A stretch of 64,000 nt of DNA, taken from Halobacteriales archaeon QS_4_69_225. GTDB lineage: Archaea; Halobacteriota; Halobacteria; Halobacteriales; Haloarculaceae. Shown one piece after another: positions 45,069 through 55,601 of this stretch. The notes under the pieces were generated by a model, which saw only the letters and a list, made by a program, of their open reading frames with translations, was not told where the DNA came from and did not search any database. The stretch is from assembly GCA_003020965.1 (NCBI GenBank), contig PXRL01000017.1, forward strand, positions 58,205 to 122,204, read 5' to 3'. Numbering within the stretch: the first letter of the stretch is position 1; each line of letters starts with the position of its first letter. The position numbers and the translations under genes are program-made.

Positions 45069-46211
45069 TCACTCGTCGGCGGCGTCCCGCTCGATGTCGG
45101 CGCTCTCGACGGCCAGGTCGCCGTTGGCATCGCCGTTACCGGCGGCCAACTCCTCGATGTCGTTGATGCCGAGCAGTTCGCGGGTCTCGTCGTCGAACTC
45201 CAGGCTCTCCAGGCCTCCGCCCTCGCCGGCGACGTCGCCGCCGGTGAGGTGCTTGCCGTATCGCCCCAGCAGCGACGTCAGCTCCTGCGGCAGGACGAAC
45301 GTCGTCGACTCCCCCTGGCCGATCTCCTCCAGCGTCTCCATGCCGCGCTCGACGACGGCCCGCTCGCCCATCGACTCGGCGGACTTCGCCCGCAGCACCG
45401 TCGAGACCGCGTCGCCCTGTGCCTCGAGGATCTGGCTCTGCTTTTCTCCCTGCGCGCGGATGATGTTGGACTGCTTGTCGCCCTCGGCGGTCTCGATGGC
45501 GCTGCGCCGTTCGCCCTGCGCCTCCAGGATCATCGCCCGACGGCGGCGCTCGGCGGCGGTCTGCTGTTCCATGGCCTGCTGGACGTCCCCGGATGGGGTG
45601 ACCTCCCGGACCTCGACGCTCTCGACCCGGATACCCCACTCGTCGGTCGGCCCCTCCAGTTCCCGGCGAATCTTCTCGTTGATGCGGTCCCGCCGGGAGA
45701 GGGTGTCGTCCAGCTCCATGTCGCCGATGGCGGCCCGCAGCGTCGTCTGTGCGAGATTCGAGACCGCCCGCCGGTAGTCCTCGACCTCGAGAAAGGCCCG
45801 CTTTGCGTCCATCACGCGGATGTAGACGACGGCGTCGGCCGTCACCGGCGAGTTGTCCTGCGTGATGGCCTCCTGCCGCGGCACGTCGAACGTCAGCGTC
45901 CGCATGTCGAAGGCGTACGTGCGGGCGACGAACGGCGGCACGACGTGCAGTCCCGGCCCGAGCAGCTCTCGGTACTCCCCGAGAACGGTCAGCGCCCGCC
46001 TCTCGTAGGCCTCGACGATCTCGACGGCGCTGGACACCGCCGCGATGGCGACCAGAAGTAGCACTAGCCCCACGACCAGCAGCGGGTCGAACTCCACGAT
46101 CCCGAGGGCGACGGCGGCCCCGACGGCGAGTACGGCCAGCACCGAGACGGCGAGCCGACCCGAGAGCCTGGTGCTCGCACGGCCGATGTCGCGGGCGACA
46201 CTATCCGACAT
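45069..46211 (-). CDS. SPFH/stomatin-family membrane protein
   Basis: 380 aa from the ATG at 46211. Two N-terminal spans (LAVSVLAVLAVGAAVALGIV; LLVVGLVLLLVAIAAVSSAV) precede the SPFH domain: VEAYERRALTVLGEYRELLGPGLHVVPPF, TLTFDVPRQEAITQDNSPVTADAVVYIRV and WGIRVESVEVREVTP. A coiled coil (QQAMEQQTAAERRRRAMILEAQGERRSAI and the EAQGDAVSTVL repeats) follows. It probably forms oligomeric membrane microdomain scaffolds with quality-control proteases. The usual NfeD partner is not adjacent. Acidic C-terminal tail. Confidence 0.88.
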   Translation of the reverse strand: MSDSVARDIGRASTRLSGRLAVSVLAVLAVGAAVALGIVEFDPLLVVGLVLLLVAIAAVSSAVEIVEAYERRALTVLGEYRELLGPGLHVVPPFVARTYAFDMRTLTFDVPRQEAITQDNSPVTADAVVYIRVMDAKRAFLEVEDYRRAVSNLAQTTLRAAIGDMELDDTLSRRDRINEKIRRELEGPTDEWGIRVESVEVREVTPSGDVQQAMEQQTAAERRRRAMILEAQGERRSAIETAEGDKQSNIIRAQGEKQSQILEAQGDAVSTVLRAKSAESMGERAVVERGMETLEEIGQGESTTFVLPQELTSLLGRYGKHLTGGDVAGEGGGLESLEFDDETRELLGINDIEELAAGNGDANGDLAVESADIERDAADE

Positions 46212-46320
46212 ACCCGGCCGTACGGCCCGTTCACACTTCAAACCCCCGCGCCGAGGAGTCGGCGGTGTTCAAATAAGCACCGGCGAGCCGGTCCGTTTCT
46301 GCCGGCGAACCAACCGAATC

Positions 46321-46439
46321 CTGGCGGACTGAAAGGGCGAGGCGCTCTCGGCGACCCCGGACGACGCAAGCACGAGAGCGAGCACCGCGAGCGAACGCGC
46401 GCAGCGAGTCCCGGGAGTCGAGAGTGCTGAGGGCTTTCT
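46321..46439 (+). repeat. Dispersed haloarchaeal repeat, copy 3
   Basis: It opens CTGGCGGACTGAAAGGGCGA, has GGACGACGCAAGCACGAG in the middle and closes CTGAGGGCTTTC, like copies 1 and 2 at 12811-13073. The internal part differs in sequence but keeps alternating GAGC/GCGC words. It is preceded by AACCGAATCC, which also flanks copy 1. It fills most of the gap between the SPFH gene and uvrC. Confidence 0.65.
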
Positions 46440-46491
46440 TATCGCCTCGGTAGCGGTAGCAGAGACTGCTTGTCCGAACACTACCGACGGG

Positions 46492-48372
46492 TCACAGCGC
46501 CCGGTCGATGGCCGTCGCGGTGCCGTCGCCGACGCCGTCGACGTCGGCCAGCTCCTCGCGGGTGGCCGACCGGACGCCGTCGACGCTGCCGAACCGCCGG
46601 AGCAGCCGCTTCCGTAGCTCCGGGCCGACGCCGGACACCTCGTCCAGCGGCGTCGACACCTCGTCGCGGACCGTCTGGTGGTACTGGACAGCGAAGCGGT
46701 GGGCCTCGTCGCGAACCCGCTGCAGCAGGTGTAGCGCCGGGTCGTCGTCGTCCCAGTCGTGGACTTCATTCCGCGTGACGACCAGCTCCTCGTCCTTGGC
46801 GAGGGCGACGGCCGGCACGTCCCAACCCGTCTCCGCCAGCGCGTCCCGGGCGGCGCCGAGCTGGCCGTCGCCGCCGTCGATACAGAGCAGGTCCGGATCG
46901 GGCCGGTCGTCCCGGCCCTCGAGGGCCCGCTCGGCCCGCCACCGCACCAGCTCCCGCATGTTGGCGTAGTCGTCGTTGCGCTCGGTGAGCTTCTTCCGCC
47001 GGTAGTCGGACTTCGCGGGGCTGCCGTTGACGAAGGCGACGTTACTGCCGACGACGGCCGTCCCCTGGGCGTGACTGACGTCGAACCCCTCGACGCGGTC
47101 GGGGCGGTCGACGCCGAACCGCCGGGCCAGGGCCGCCGCGCCGTCGGCTTCGGCCCCCCGGCGACGGGCGTTTTTCAGCGCCAGCTCCACCAGCTTCGCC
47201 TCCCGGCCGGCGCCCGGCACCCGAACGGCGACGCCCTCCGCCTCCAGCCACGCCGACAGCTCCGCGTCGCCGTGTCGCTCCGGCAGCAGCAGCGCGTCCG
47301 GCAACGGCCGGTCGGCGTAGAACTGCGGGATGAACGCCGCCAGGACGGTCGCGACGTCGGCCCCGGGGCTCGCGGGTCGTTCCTCCCCGCTCGCCACTTC
47401 CGAGGCTTCGCTTTGCTCGGCCTCGCCGCTCGCGGCTCCGACGTCGCCGCTCGCCATTTCCGAGGCCTCCTCCCGGTCGGCCTCGCTGCTCGCTCGTTCG
47501 GAGGCCTCCCTTCGGTCGGCCTCCACCTCGACCCGGTAGCGGTCGCGGTCGACCAGCTTGCCGGCCTCGCTGTGGAGGCGGGCGACCGTCGCGGACTCGC
47601 CCTCGGTGGCGACGCCGAGGACGTCGACGGTCTCCTCCTCGCTGCCGACGACCGCCTCGCCGCCGCCCTCGTGGAACGACTCGGCGACCGCCAGGCGGTC
47701 CCGCAGCGCTGCCGCCCGCTCGAAGGCCTGCTCTTCGGCGGCGGCCTCCATCTCCCGCCGCAGCGGCGTCGTCAGTACGCCCGTTTCTCCCTCGAGGAAT
47801 CGGACGACCGACTCGACGTCCTCGCGGTAGTCGACGGCGGCGATCTCGCCGGTGCACGGCGCCGTACACAGCCCCATCTCGTAGTCGAGACACGGCCGCT
47901 CGCGGTCGGCGTACTTGTGATCCGAACAGCCCCGGAGCCCGTAGACCGACCGCAGCGCCTTCACCACCGTCTCCGCGCGGCTCTTGTCGGTGTACGGCCC
48001 GAACGCCGTCGCGCCGTCGTCCGGGTCGCGGGTCACCTCGATGCGGGGGACCTCGTGGTCGGTCAGCTGCACCAGCGGGTACGACTTGTCGTCCTTCAGC
48101 CGGACGTTGTACCGCGGCTGGTGGCGCTTGATGAGGTTCGCCTCCAGCAACAGCGCCTGCGTCTCCGTGTCGGTGACCGCGAAGTCGACGCCGTCGGCGG
48201 CGTCGACCATCCGCCGGATGCGCTCGCTTCTGGGGTCGGCGTACGACCGGACCCGGTCCCGCAGGTCGACCGCCTTGCCGACGTACAGCACCGCGTCGCC
48301 GGCCTCGAACTGGTAGACGCCCGGCTCCGCCGGCAGCGCTCCGGCCCGCTCCCGGACCGTCTTCGCGTCCAT
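46492..48372 (-). CDS. uvrC: Excinuclease ABC subunit C
   Basis: 626 aa from the ATG at 48372 ([14 protein letters not shown]). The N-terminal GIY-YIG nuclease is [24 protein letters not shown]. The Cys cluster [25 protein letters not shown] lies near 145-170, and the UVR motif [21 protein letters not shown] near 215. The RNase H-like nuclease is [17 protein letters not shown], and a C-terminal helix-hairpin-helix pair ends with [17 protein letters not shown] stretch of about 55 residues near 275-330 is an Ala/Ser/Glu-rich insertion with repeated EASE(M/V)ASG units, absent from typical UvrC. An in-frame start at 48474 is less likely. Confidence 0.93.
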   Translation of the reverse strand: MDAKTVRERAGALPAEPGVYQFEAGDAVLYVGKAVDLRDRVRSYADPRSERIRRMVDAADGVDFAVTDTETQALLLEANLIKRHQPRYNVRLKDDKSYPLVQLTDHEVPRIEVTRDPDDGATAFGPYTDKSRAETVVKALRSVYGLRGCSDHKYADRERPCLDYEMGLCTAPCTGEIAAVDYREDVESVVRFLEGETGVLTTPLRREMEAAAEEQAFERAAALRDRLAVAESFHEGGGEAVVGSEEETVDVLGVATEGESATVARLHSEAGKLVDRDRYRVEVEADRREASERASSEADREEASEMASGDVGAASGEAEQSEASEVASGEERPASPGADVATVLAAFIPQFYADRPLPDALLLPERHGDAELSAWLEAEGVAVRVPGAGREAKLVELALKNARRRGAEADGAAALARRFGVDRPDRVEGFDVSHAQGTAVVGSNVAFVNGSPAKSDYRRKKLTERNDDYANMRELVRWRAERALEGRDDRPDPDLLCIDGGDGQLGAARDALAETGWDVPAVALAKDEELVVTRNEVHDWDDDDPALHLLQRVRDEAHRFAVQYHQTVRDEVSTPLDEVSGVGPELRKRLLRRFGSVDGVRSATREELADVDGVGDGTATAIDRAL

Positions 48373-48507
48373 CGTGTGAGCGTTGTCGTCGAGCGGTATC
48401 AGCGTGACGCGTTCGGCCGCCGAGCGTCGGACCGCCCGGTCGGCGGTCGTCCGCTCGGACACTACGAAAGACAAGAGTTAATCGGGAGCCGCGACCCATC
48501 CCCGGGC

Positions 48508-49422
48508 ATGACGAAGGTCAGTGTCATCGGCGCCGCGGGGACCGTCGGGGCCGCCGCCGGGTACAACATCGCGCTCCGGGATGTCGTGGACGAGCTGGTC
48601 TACGTCGACATCCCCGACCAGCGGGAGACGGCCATCGGCCAGGCCGCCGACACCAACCACGGCGTCGCATACGACTCCGACACCACCGTCCGGCAGGGCG
48701 ACTACGAGGACACCGCCGGCTCGGACGTCGTCGTCATCACGGCCGGCATCCCGCGCGACCCCGGGCAGACGCGCATCGACCTCGCGGGCGACAACGCCCC
48801 CATCATGGAGGACATCGGGTCGTCGCTGGACGAACACAACGACGATTACGTCACCGTCACGACCTCCAACCCCGTCGACCTGCTGAACCGGCACCTCTAC
48901 GAGACGGGCGATCGCGACCGCCACGAGGTCATCGGCTTCGGCGGCCGGCTGGATTCGGCCAGGTTCCGGTACGTCCTCGCCGAGCGGTTCGACGTCCCGG
49001 TCGGGAACGTCCAGGCCACCATCCTCGGCGAGCACGGCGACGCCCAGGTCCCCGTCTTCTCGAAGGTCCGCGTCGACGGCCGCGACCCCACCTTCTCCGG
49101 CGACGAGCGCGAGGAGATCACCGAGGACCTCCAGCAGTCCGCCATGGACGTCATCGAGCGGAAGGGCGCCACCCAGTGGGGCCCCGCCACCGGCGTCGCC
49201 CACATGGTCGAGGCCGTCCTCCGGGACACCGGCGAGGTGCTGCCGGCGTCGCTCGCCCTCGACGGCGAGTTCGGCTACGAGGACACCGCCTTCGGCGTGC
49301 CCATCAAGCTCGGCGCCGACGGTGTCGAGGAGGTCGTCGAGTGGAACCTGAACGACCACGAGGCCGACCTGATGGACGAGGCCGCCGAGAAGCTCTCCGA
49401 CCAGTACGACGAAATCGCTTAG
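48508..49422 (+). CDS. mdh: Malate dehydrogenase
   Basis: 304 aa. The NAD-binding loop is [18 protein letters not shown] (6-23), with Asp in YVDIPD for NAD preference. Catalytic residues are in [21 protein letters not shown] and the proton-relay His in [14 protein letters not shown]. It belongs to the LDH-like malate dehydrogenase group of haloarchaea. It oxidises malate to oxaloacetate in the citric acid cycle. Divergent from uvrC. Confidence 0.93.
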   Translation: MTKVSVIGAAGTVGAAAGYNIALRDVVDELVYVDIPDQRETAIGQAADTNHGVAYDSDTTVRQGDYEDTAGSDVVVITAGIPRDPGQTRIDLAGDNAPIMEDIGSSLDEHNDDYVTVTTSNPVDLLNRHLYETGDRDRHEVIGFGGRLDSARFRYVLAERFDVPVGNVQATILGEHGDAQVPVFSKVRVDGRDPTFSGDEREEITEDLQQSAMDVIERKGATQWGPATGVAHMVEAVLRDTGEVLPASLALDGEFGYEDTAFGVPIKLGADGVEEVVEWNLNDHEADLMDEAAEKLSDQYDEIA

Positions 49423-49523
49423 TCCTCGTCGGAGGGGGCGTACTCCTCCGGCAGCACGTCGCCAGTGAGCGACGCCCACTCGGAGAGTCGCTCCCGGTCA
49501 CTGCTACGAGCGTGACTATCCAT
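49419..49523 (-). CDS. 34-aa acidic microprotein
   Basis: [20 protein letters not shown] followed by an acidic [14 protein letters not shown] end, 34 aa. The stop overlaps the mdh stop region on the opposite strand by 4 bases. The frame is bounded by a clean ATG and TAA, and the composition matches haloarchaeal acidic proteins. Function unknown; too short for a confident call. Confidence 0.4.
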   Translation of the reverse strand: MDSHARSSDRERLSEWASLTGDVLPEEYAPSDED

Positions 49524-49604
49524 GGTATCGTTCGACACGGGACAGTCCATCGTCGTGCGTGTTAATTCTTCCGCCCGAGCGAAGTAGAGAGCGTCCCTGG
49601 CCGG

Positions 49605-52600
49605 TCAGGAGTCCGACCGGTCGCGGTACCGCGCGAACGCCATGATCGCCAGTATCACGCCGATCAACACGATCAGGATGAACGCCGGGAGCGCGCCGCC
49701 GCCGCCGCCCGGCAACCCGACGTCACCGTTTCCTCCCTCATCCGTCGGGGTGGCAGCCTGGGCGCGGACGACGCCGGCCACGGTTTGGTTCGCCCTGATG
49801 GTGTGGTTCCCCGGCTCGGTCACGCGGTAGGGCACCCTGAGGGTCGTCGTCTCGTTCGCCGGGAGGGTGAACGTCTCCGTTTTCTCCAGATCGCCGTCGT
49901 TCCGCACCTGGATGACGAACTCGTCGCGCTTCTCGGCCGCGTTCTCGACCTCGACGATGACCTCGATTTCCTCGCCGGGCGTCACCTCGTACCGGCTCAG
50001 AGACGCGTCGACTATCGTCTGCTGCTCGTTCGATCCGTTCCGGTCGGTTCCTTCGTTGGGGTCCTCGCCGCGCGACGTCTCGTTGTCGGTCGTGTTCTCG
50101 TCCGACGCGCCATCGCCAGTCCCGCCGGCGCCCGACGAACGTCCGTCGTCATCGCCGTCGAACGCCGTGTCGCCGGTGCCGCCGTCGGTACCGTCGTCGG
50201 TGCTGTCGCCGGCACCGTCGTCCGTGTCGTCGGTGTCGTCGAGGTAATCCGGGGTACCGTCGCCGTCAGCATCCCCGGTTCCCTCCTCGGCGTCGGGAAC
50301 CCCGTCGCCGTCGGAGTCTTCGTCCTGGTAGTTCGGCGTGCCGTCACCGTCGGCGTCACCGGCGCCCTCTTCCGCGTCAGGAATCCCGTCGCCGTCCGTG
50401 TCGGGGTCCTCGTAGTTCGGCGTGCCGTCGCCGTCGACGTCGCCGGTCCCTTCGTTGGCATCCGGAACCCCGTCGCCGTCGGAGTCTTCGTCCTGGTAGT
50501 TCGGCGTCCCGTCGCCGTCGGTGTCGTCGGTCCCGTCTTCGGCGTCCGGAATCCCGTCGTCGTCGGAGTCCCCGTCCTGATAATCTGGCGTGCCGTCACC
50601 GTCGGTATCGTCGGTGCCTTCCTCCGAGTCGGGAACCCCGTCGCCGTCCGAGTCGGGGTCCTGATAATCCGGCGTGCCGTCGCCGTCGGTGTCGTCGGTA
50701 CCCTCCTCCGAGTCGGGAATCCCGTCGCCGTCGGTATCCCCGTTTTCTTGTGGGTCGTCGCCCTCTTCGGCGCTGCCGTCGGTGCCGCCGTCGAGGTAGT
50801 CCGGCACGCCGTCGCCGTCGATGTCGCCGGTGCCCTCCTCCGCGTCGGGGACCCCGTCGCCGTCCGAATCTTCGTCCTCGTAGTTCGGTACGCCGTCGTC
50901 GTCGGCGTCACTGGTGCCCTCCTCGGCGTCAGGGATTCCGTCGCCATCGGAATCGGGGTCCTGGTAGTTCGGCGTGCCGTCGCCGTCGGTGTCGTCGGTC
51001 CCGTCTTCGGCGTCCGGAATTCCGTCGCCGTCGGAGTCGGGGTCCTGATAATCCGGTGTCCCGTCGCCGTCGGTGTCGTCGGTGCCCTCCTCCGAGTCGG
51101 GAATCCCGTCGCCATCGGAATCTCCGTCCTCGTAGTTCGGTGTCCCGTCGCCGTCGGCGTCGCCGGTCCCCTCTTCGGAGTCGGGAATCCCGTCGCCGTC
51201 GGTATCGCCGTCCTCTAGCGGTCCGTCGCCCTCTTCGGCGCTGCCGTCGATGTCGTCGTCGAGGTAGTCCGGCACGCCGTCGTCGTCGGCGTCGCCGGTT
51301 CCCTCCTCGGCGTCGGGGATTCCGTCACCGTCGGCGTCGGGGTCCTGGTAGTTCGGCGTCCCATCGCCGTCGGTGTCGTCGGTGCCCTCCTCGGCATCGG
51401 GGATCCCATCGCCGTCGGAGTCTTCGTCCTTGTAGTTCGGCGTGCCGTCGCCGTCGACGTCGTCGGTTCCCTCCTCGGCGTCGGGGATCCCGTCGCCATC
51501 GGAATCGGGGTCCTGGTAGTTCGGCGTCCCGTCGTCGTCGAGGTCACCCGCGCCTTCGTCGACGTCGGGAATCCCGTCACCGTCCGCGTCGTCGTCGCCC
51601 AGGTTCTCGTCTCCGCCGGACGTGCCGTCGGTGTCGCCGTCGAGGTAGTCCGGCACGCCGTCGCCGTCGGCGTCGCCGGTGCCCTCCTCCGCGTCGGGGG
51701 TCCCGTCGCCGTCCGAATCTTCGTCCTTGTAGTTCGGCGTTCCGTCGCCGTCGGCGTCGCCGGTCCCGTCCTCGGCGTCGGGGATCCCGTCGCCGTCCGT
51801 GTCGGTATCCTTGTAATTCGGGACGCCGTCACCGTCGACGTCGCCGTCACCTTCCTCCGAGTCGGAAATACCGTCGCCGTCCGTGTCGGTATCCTTGTAG
51901 TTCGGAATCCCGTCGCCGTCGACGTCGTCGCTGCCCTCATCGGCGTCGGGGATCCCGTCGCCGTCGGAGTCTTCGTCCTTGTAGTTCGGCGTCCCGTCGC
52001 CGTCGAGATCACTGGTTCCTTCGTCGGCGTCGGGAATCTCGTCACCGTCCGTGTCGGTGTCCTCGTAGTTCGGCGTCTCGTCACCGTCGACGTCGCCGCT
52101 GCCCTCCTCGGAATCGAGGATGCCGTCGGCGTCGGAGTCTTCGTCCTTGTAGTTCGACGTGCCGTCGCCGTCGGCATCGTCGGTGCCTTCCTCCGAGTCG
52201 GGGATCCCGTCGCCGTCCGAGTCCGTATCCTTGTAGTTCGACGTGCCGTCGCCGTCGGCGTCGCCGGTCCCCTCTTCGGCGTCGGGAATCCCGTCGCCGT
52301 CGGCATCGGTGTCGTCGAAGTTCGGATTGTTGTCGCCGTCGACGTCGCCGTCACCTTCCTCCGCGTCGGAAATGCCGTCGCCATCCGTGTCGGTCGTCTC
52401 GGTCGGCGTGTCGACGCTGAACGTGGCGGTTTCGGTGCCGACGTTCTCGCCGTCGTCCTCGGCGTACACCGTCACCGTGTACTCGCCGTCGGAGAGATTG
52501 GTCAGGGTCGTACTGGAGTCGAACGTCCCGTTACCACCGGGGTCCAGGCTGTAATTCCACCTGCTGACGTTCTCGTTTGCGCTGGCGTTGAGCGGTACGT

Positions 52601-53966
52601 TGCTCCCGTACGTCGTTCCGTCGGTCGGTTCGGAGATGGTGACCGTCGGTGCGGTCGTGTCGACGGTGAACGTAGCGGTTTCGGTGCCGACGTTGCCGTC
52701 GTCGTCCTCGGCGTACACAGTCACCGTATGCCCGCCGTCGGAGAGGTTCGAGAGCGTCGTCTCCGTCTCGGGGTCGAACGTCTGATTGGTGCCGTTGTCC
52801 AGGCTGTAGTTCCACCCGCTGACGTTCTCGTTCGCGCTGGCGTCGAGCGGTACGTTGCTGCTTCCGTAGGTCTCTCCCTCGGTCGGATCGGAGATACTGA
52901 CCGTCGGCGCGGTCGTGTCGCCGGTCGAGTCAGTCGTCGAGCTGGCCACGGTCGTCGCGCCTCCCGAGATGCCGGCCTTTTTGTCCGGACTGATCGTGCC
53001 GTCGGAGGCGGTCTCGAAGGAACCGGTACTGCCGTTGAGCATGCTGTAGCGGAGGTTCCCGTTGTCCTTGAGGCGGTAAATGACCTCGAGGTCGCTGTCA
53101 CCGGTCACGTCCGCGGCACCGATCGGCGCCTTCGTCGCTTTCTCGTAATTGGACTTTATATACGTCAAGTTCTCGTCGCCGGTGTAATCGACCAGCACGA
53201 GGTTGCTGCTTCCGGTGACGGCCGCGACCCGCTTGTTACCGTCGCCGTTGAAGTCGCCGAGCGGGCCGGCGCCGACTCCAGCGTCCACGCCAACCCCGGA
53301 GAAACTGGTGCTCTCGAGGTCGGGGTTGCCGTTGTCGTTAGTCTCGTTGTCCACGTACCAGATTTCGTCGGAGTCGCCGACGTACACGACCTCCTTCGCG
53401 CCGTCGCCGTCGAAGTCATCGTAGTCGATGACGCCCTTCACTCCACCCCTGTTTCCCGTATCGGCGACCAGCTGGGGATCCCCTCCCGGTTCGATTTTAT
53501 AAATAGAGGTGCTGTCGCTGGCCCTGTAAATGACGGCCGTCGTCCCGTCACCGTCGTAGTCGCCCAGTGCTATGGTCGTCGTTCCGCTGGTCGCCTCGTC
53601 TGCGTCCGTGAGGTTCTGTGTGTCCCCGTCCGGTTCGATAAGCCGGATCTTTCCCTGGTTGGTGATCGACGGAACCTCGACGGTCCCGTCGTCGTCGATG
53701 TCGGCCGGCGGGCCGATTATCTCGGCCGAGACGCCCGTATTCGTCGTGTTGCCGTCCGCGCCCACTACGTGAACCGTTCCCGAGTCCCCGTCCACGTAGG
53801 CCATCCTGGACCCGTCGACCGTTCCTTCGCCGCCGCCGGCGACCGGGATGGAGACGGTTCCCACGACCACCATACATACGACTGCGATTGTCAGCAGCGA
53901 CGACCCGCTGCGTCCGAGCCGATCGATCAGTGCCTTGACGCCGTATTTTGTGTGTGATGAGTTCAT
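49605..53966 (-). CDS. Large secreted surface protein with calcium-binding thrombospondin-3-like repeats
   Basis: 1453 aa from the ATG at 53966, consistent with the TATA box at 54024-54033. A hydrophobic signal segment ([21 protein letters not shown]) is followed by an FG-GAP-like beta-propeller region ([41 protein letters not shown]). Two Ig-like domains ([22 protein letters not shown] and a second copy) come next. Then there are 24 tandem repeats of about 28 residues of the type [26 protein letters not shown], each with DxDxDGxxD calcium loops. A CARDB-like domain and a membrane anchor ([25 protein letters not shown]) end the protein. It probably sits on the cell surface, needing Ca2+ for rigidity. 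Function in adhesion or scaffold is inferred. Confidence 0.85.
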   Translation of the reverse strand: MNSSHTKYGVKALIDRLGRSGSSLLTIAVVCMVVVGTVSIPVAGGGEGTVDGSRMAYVDGDSGTVHVVGADGNTTNTGVSAEIIGPPADIDDDGTVEVPSITNQGKIRLIEPDGDTQNLTDADEATSGTTTIALGDYDGDGTTAVIYRASDSTSIYKIEPGGDPQLVADTGNRGGVKGVIDYDDFDGDGAKEVVYVGDSDEIWYVDNETNDNGNPDLESTSFSGVGVDAGVGAGPLGDFNGDGNKRVAAVTGSSNLVLVDYTGDENLTYIKSNYEKATKAPIGAADVTGDSDLEVIYRLKDNGNLRYSMLNGSTGSFETASDGTISPDKKAGISGGATTVASSTTDSTGDTTAPTVSISDPTEGETYGSSNVPLDASANENVSGWNYSLDNGTNQTFDPETETTLSNLSDGGHTVTVYAEDDDGNVGTETATFTVDTTAPTVTISEPTDGTTYGSNVPLNASANENVSRWNYSLDPGGNGTFDSSTTLTNLSDGEYTVTVYAEDDGENVGTETATFSVDTPTETTDTDGDGISDAEEGDGDVDGDNNPNFDDTDADGDGIPDAEEGTGDADGDGTSNYKDTDSDGDGIPDSEEGTDDADGDGTSNYKDEDSDADGILDSEEGSGDVDGDETPNYEDTDTDGDEIPDADEGTSDLDGDGTPNYKDEDSDGDGIPDADEGSDDVDGDGIPNYKDTDTDGDGISDSEEGDGDVDGDGVPNYKDTDTDGDGIPDAEDGTGDADGDGTPNYKDEDSDGDGTPDAEEGTGDADGDGVPDYLDGDTDGTSGGDENLGDDDADGDGIPDVDEGAGDLDDDGTPNYQDPDSDGDGIPDAEEGTDDVDGDGTPNYKDEDSDGDGIPDAEEGTDDTDGDGTPNYQDPDADGDGIPDAEEGTGDADDDGVPDYLDDDIDGSAEEGDGPLEDGDTDGDGIPDSEEGTGDADGDGTPNYEDGDSDGDGIPDSEEGTDDTDGDGTPDYQDPDSDGDGIPDAEDGTDDTDGDGTPNYQDPDSDGDGIPDAEEGTSDADDDGVPNYEDEDSDGDGVPDAEEGTGDIDGDGVPDYLDGGTDGSAEEGDDPQENGDTDGDGIPDSEEGTDDTDGDGTPDYQDPDSDGDGVPDSEEGTDDTDGDGTPDYQDGDSDDDGIPDAEDGTDDTDGDGTPNYQDEDSDGDGVPDANEGTGDVDGDGTPNYEDPDTDGDGIPDAEEGAGDADGDGTPNYQDEDSDGDGVPDAEEGTGDADGDGTPDYLDDTDDTDDGAGDSTDDGTDGGTGDTAFDGDDDGRSSGAGGTGDGASDENTTDNETSRGEDPNEGTDRNGSNEQQTIVDASLSRYEVTPGEEIEVIVEVENAAEKRDEFVIQVRNDGDLEKTETFTLPANETTTLRVPYRVTEPGNHTIRANQTVAGVVRAQAATPTDEGGNGDVGLPGGGGGALPAFILIVLIGVILAIMAFARYRDRSDS
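50210..52405 (-). repeat. Tandem array encoding 24 calcium-binding repeats
   Basis: Degenerate repeat of about 84 bases coding for the D.DGDGIPDxEEG units of the surface protein. The array has four super-blocks, each closed by a variant unit [10 protein letters not shown] followed by a short linker (DGTSGG, DGSAEE, DGSAEE, or none). Units differ mostly by synonymous or conservative changes, as expected of old duplication with some recent homogenisation. Confidence 0.75.
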
Positions 53967-54023
53967 GTCGGAGGATTCCCCCGTCCTGCCAGAGCGGTAT
54001 CTCTGACACAACTCCGCGTATCT

Positions 54024-54033
54024 CTTAAATAAG
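54024..54033 (-). promoter_or_regulatory. TATA box for the surface-protein gene
   Basis: CTTATTTAAG on the minus strand. A start about 27 bases downstream (near 54001) excludes the in-frame ATG at 54011 and supports translation from 53966, with a leader of about 35 bases. Confidence 0.5.
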
Positions 54034-54178
54034 CTCGTTGCCGGTAATCCTCCGTATTTTATGTCGTCGTGTGAAATCCTGACAGATAATTCGGCGACTG
54101 CGACAGTTTATCGATCCCTGTCTACCCTCCGTTTTACACCGGAGGGTCCCGTCATCAATGGCGCTTCGCGCCGTCCGG

Positions 54179-54418
54179 TCAGACCACTCGGTCGCCGTCG
54201 TCGTAGATCTCGATGGCGTCGACGGGACACGACCGGGCGGCGAACTTCGCGTCCAGCTCCGCGTCGTCCGGTACCTCCCGCTCGAAGACGTCCGGCGCCA
54301 CCTCCTCGGCGGCCGCGAGGTCCGCCTTGCCGTCGGCCTCGTCCCGCTCGAAGGCGTCCCACTCGGCGACGCACTGGAACATCCCGATACAGGTGTCGCG
54401 GTCGAACCTGATCTCCAT
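54179..54418 (-). CDS. Small three-cysteine ferredoxin
   Basis: 79 aa from the ATG at 54418 (MEIRFDRDTCIGMFQC). Ligands are C-x5-C (CIGMFQC) and CPVDAI. Only three Cys are in cluster position, as in the paralogue at 39484, so a [3Fe-4S] or incompletely Cys-ligated [4Fe-4S] cluster is likely. The middle is helical and acidic. It lies downstream of the ornithine cyclodeaminase-like gene on the same strand by about 90 bases. Confidence 0.8.
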   Translation of the reverse strand: MEIRFDRDTCIGMFQCVAEWDAFERDEADGKADLAAAEEVAPDVFEREVPDDAELDAKFAARSCPVDAIEIYDDGDRVV

Positions 54419-54507
54419 ACGGACAGTTGGGGCGGCACGGGCATAGGCGTGGCGCCAGTTCGGGTCAGGAGACGGCGTCCGCCTGGAACGGTGGTTCGTC
54501 CGGCAGG

Positions 54508-55479
54508 CTACAGCGACACCTCGGTCCCGGCGTCCGCCTCTCGGGCCCGCTCGTAGAGGTGGATGCCGGTAGCGGCGTCCAGCACCGCCGATCCGACGCT
54601 GGCGACGACCGTCACCCCCTCGGGCGACTGCTGCTCGTATCCATCCCCGAGCAGCCGACCCAGAGCCACCAGGTCCTCTACCCCGAGGTTCGTGCCCAGG
54701 AAGTCGCCGGTCTGGATGACCTCCTCCGGGACGTCCGCGAACACCGCCGCCACGTCCTCGACGACGGCGGGGGCGAGCTCCTGGGTCTCGGCGGTGTAGG
54801 CGCCGACGGCGACGACGAGCGCCCCCGCCGAGAGGGATTCTGGCGGGAAGACGGGCTCGCTCGCGGTCGTCGCCGTCACGACGACGTCGGCGCCCTCGAC
54901 GGCGGCGGCCGGCGAGTCGACGGCCGTCGCCGGAACCCCCGTCTCGCGGAGATCCGCCGCACACGCCGCCCGCGAGTCGCTGGGCGAGTACACCCGGACG
55001 TCCGACAGCGAGGCGACGGTGTCGATGGCGCGGGTCTGCCAGCGGGCCTGCACACCGGCGCCGAGGACGCCCAGCGTGGACGTCTCGGGGGCGAGCGCTC
55101 GGACGGCGACGGCGCCGATGGAGCCCGTCCGGGCGTTCGTGATGGTGGTGCCGCTCATGAGGGCCGCGGGCTCGCCCGTCCGGGCGTCGGTCAGCGCGAG
55201 TTGGGCGTGGATGGTCGGCAGCCCGCGGTCGGCGTTTCCCTCGTGGACGCCGACGAGTTTCGTCGCGTACAGCGGCTCGCCGTGGACGTAGGCCGGCATC
55301 GTCAGGCCCGTGCCGAGCGGCTCTTCGCCGTCGAGTCCCTCGCCGACCGGAAAGTGCGGTCGCTCGGGCCGGACGGTCTCGCCCTTCGTCTGCGTGACCA
55401 GGGCCTCGGAAACCACGTCGACGAGTCCCGCGAGATCCAGGAGGTCGCGGATTTCGTCGTCGGAGACGACCAACACCAT
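54508..55479 (-). CDS. Ornithine cyclodeaminase / mu-crystallin family protein
   Basis: 323 aa. The Rossmann loop is LGVLGAGVQARWQTRAI (near 135). An upstream lobe contains GTGLTMPAYVHGEPLYATKLVGVHEGNADRGLP with the substrate Lys and Arg candidates, and SGTTITNARTGSIGAVAVRAL. C-terminal VVVAVGAYTAETQELAP and TVVASVGSAVLDAATG complete the fold. Members include ornithine and lysine cyclodeaminases, alanine dehydrogenases and imine reductases. Divergent from the FAD oxidase, hinting at related amino-acid metabolism. Confidence 0.85.
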   Translation of the reverse strand: MVLVVSDDEIRDLLDLAGLVDVVSEALVTQTKGETVRPERPHFPVGEGLDGEEPLGTGLTMPAYVHGEPLYATKLVGVHEGNADRGLPTIHAQLALTDARTGEPAALMSGTTITNARTGSIGAVAVRALAPETSTLGVLGAGVQARWQTRAIDTVASLSDVRVYSPSDSRAACAADLRETGVPATAVDSPAAAVEGADVVVTATTASEPVFPPESLSAGALVVAVGAYTAETQELAPAVVEDVAAVFADVPEEVIQTGDFLGTNLGVEDLVALGRLLGDGYEQQSPEGVTVVASVGSAVLDAATGIHLYERAREADAGTEVSL

Positions 55480-55570
55480 GCCCCGATACAGCCCTCACGA
55501 CGGCTTAGGTGTTGTTCCGCTGCCGTATCGGCGGTCAGACACGCGTGCCGCTGGACCCCCCGCCAGGTAG

Positions 55571-55577
55571 ATTTATG
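55571..55577 (+). promoter_or_regulatory. TATA box for the FAD oxidoreductase gene
   Basis: ATTTATG centred about 28 bases before the ATG at 55602, giving a leaderless transcript and supporting that start. Confidence 0.5.
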
Positions 55578-55601
55578 AAGCCGTCGTGCCGACGGCGTGG
55601 C

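Noticed and set aside
50210..52405. CRISPR-like array
   Set aside because: Regular repeats are contiguous coding units of about 84 bases with no unique spacers, and no cas genes are present.
49785..52420. Long plus-strand open frames (such as 49785-51218 and 50750-52420) opposite the surface-protein gene
   Set aside because: They are mirror frames of the 84-base repeat array: the translations are periodic Val/Gly- or Arg-rich strings with no domain, while the minus strand gives a coherent signal-domain-anchor protein.
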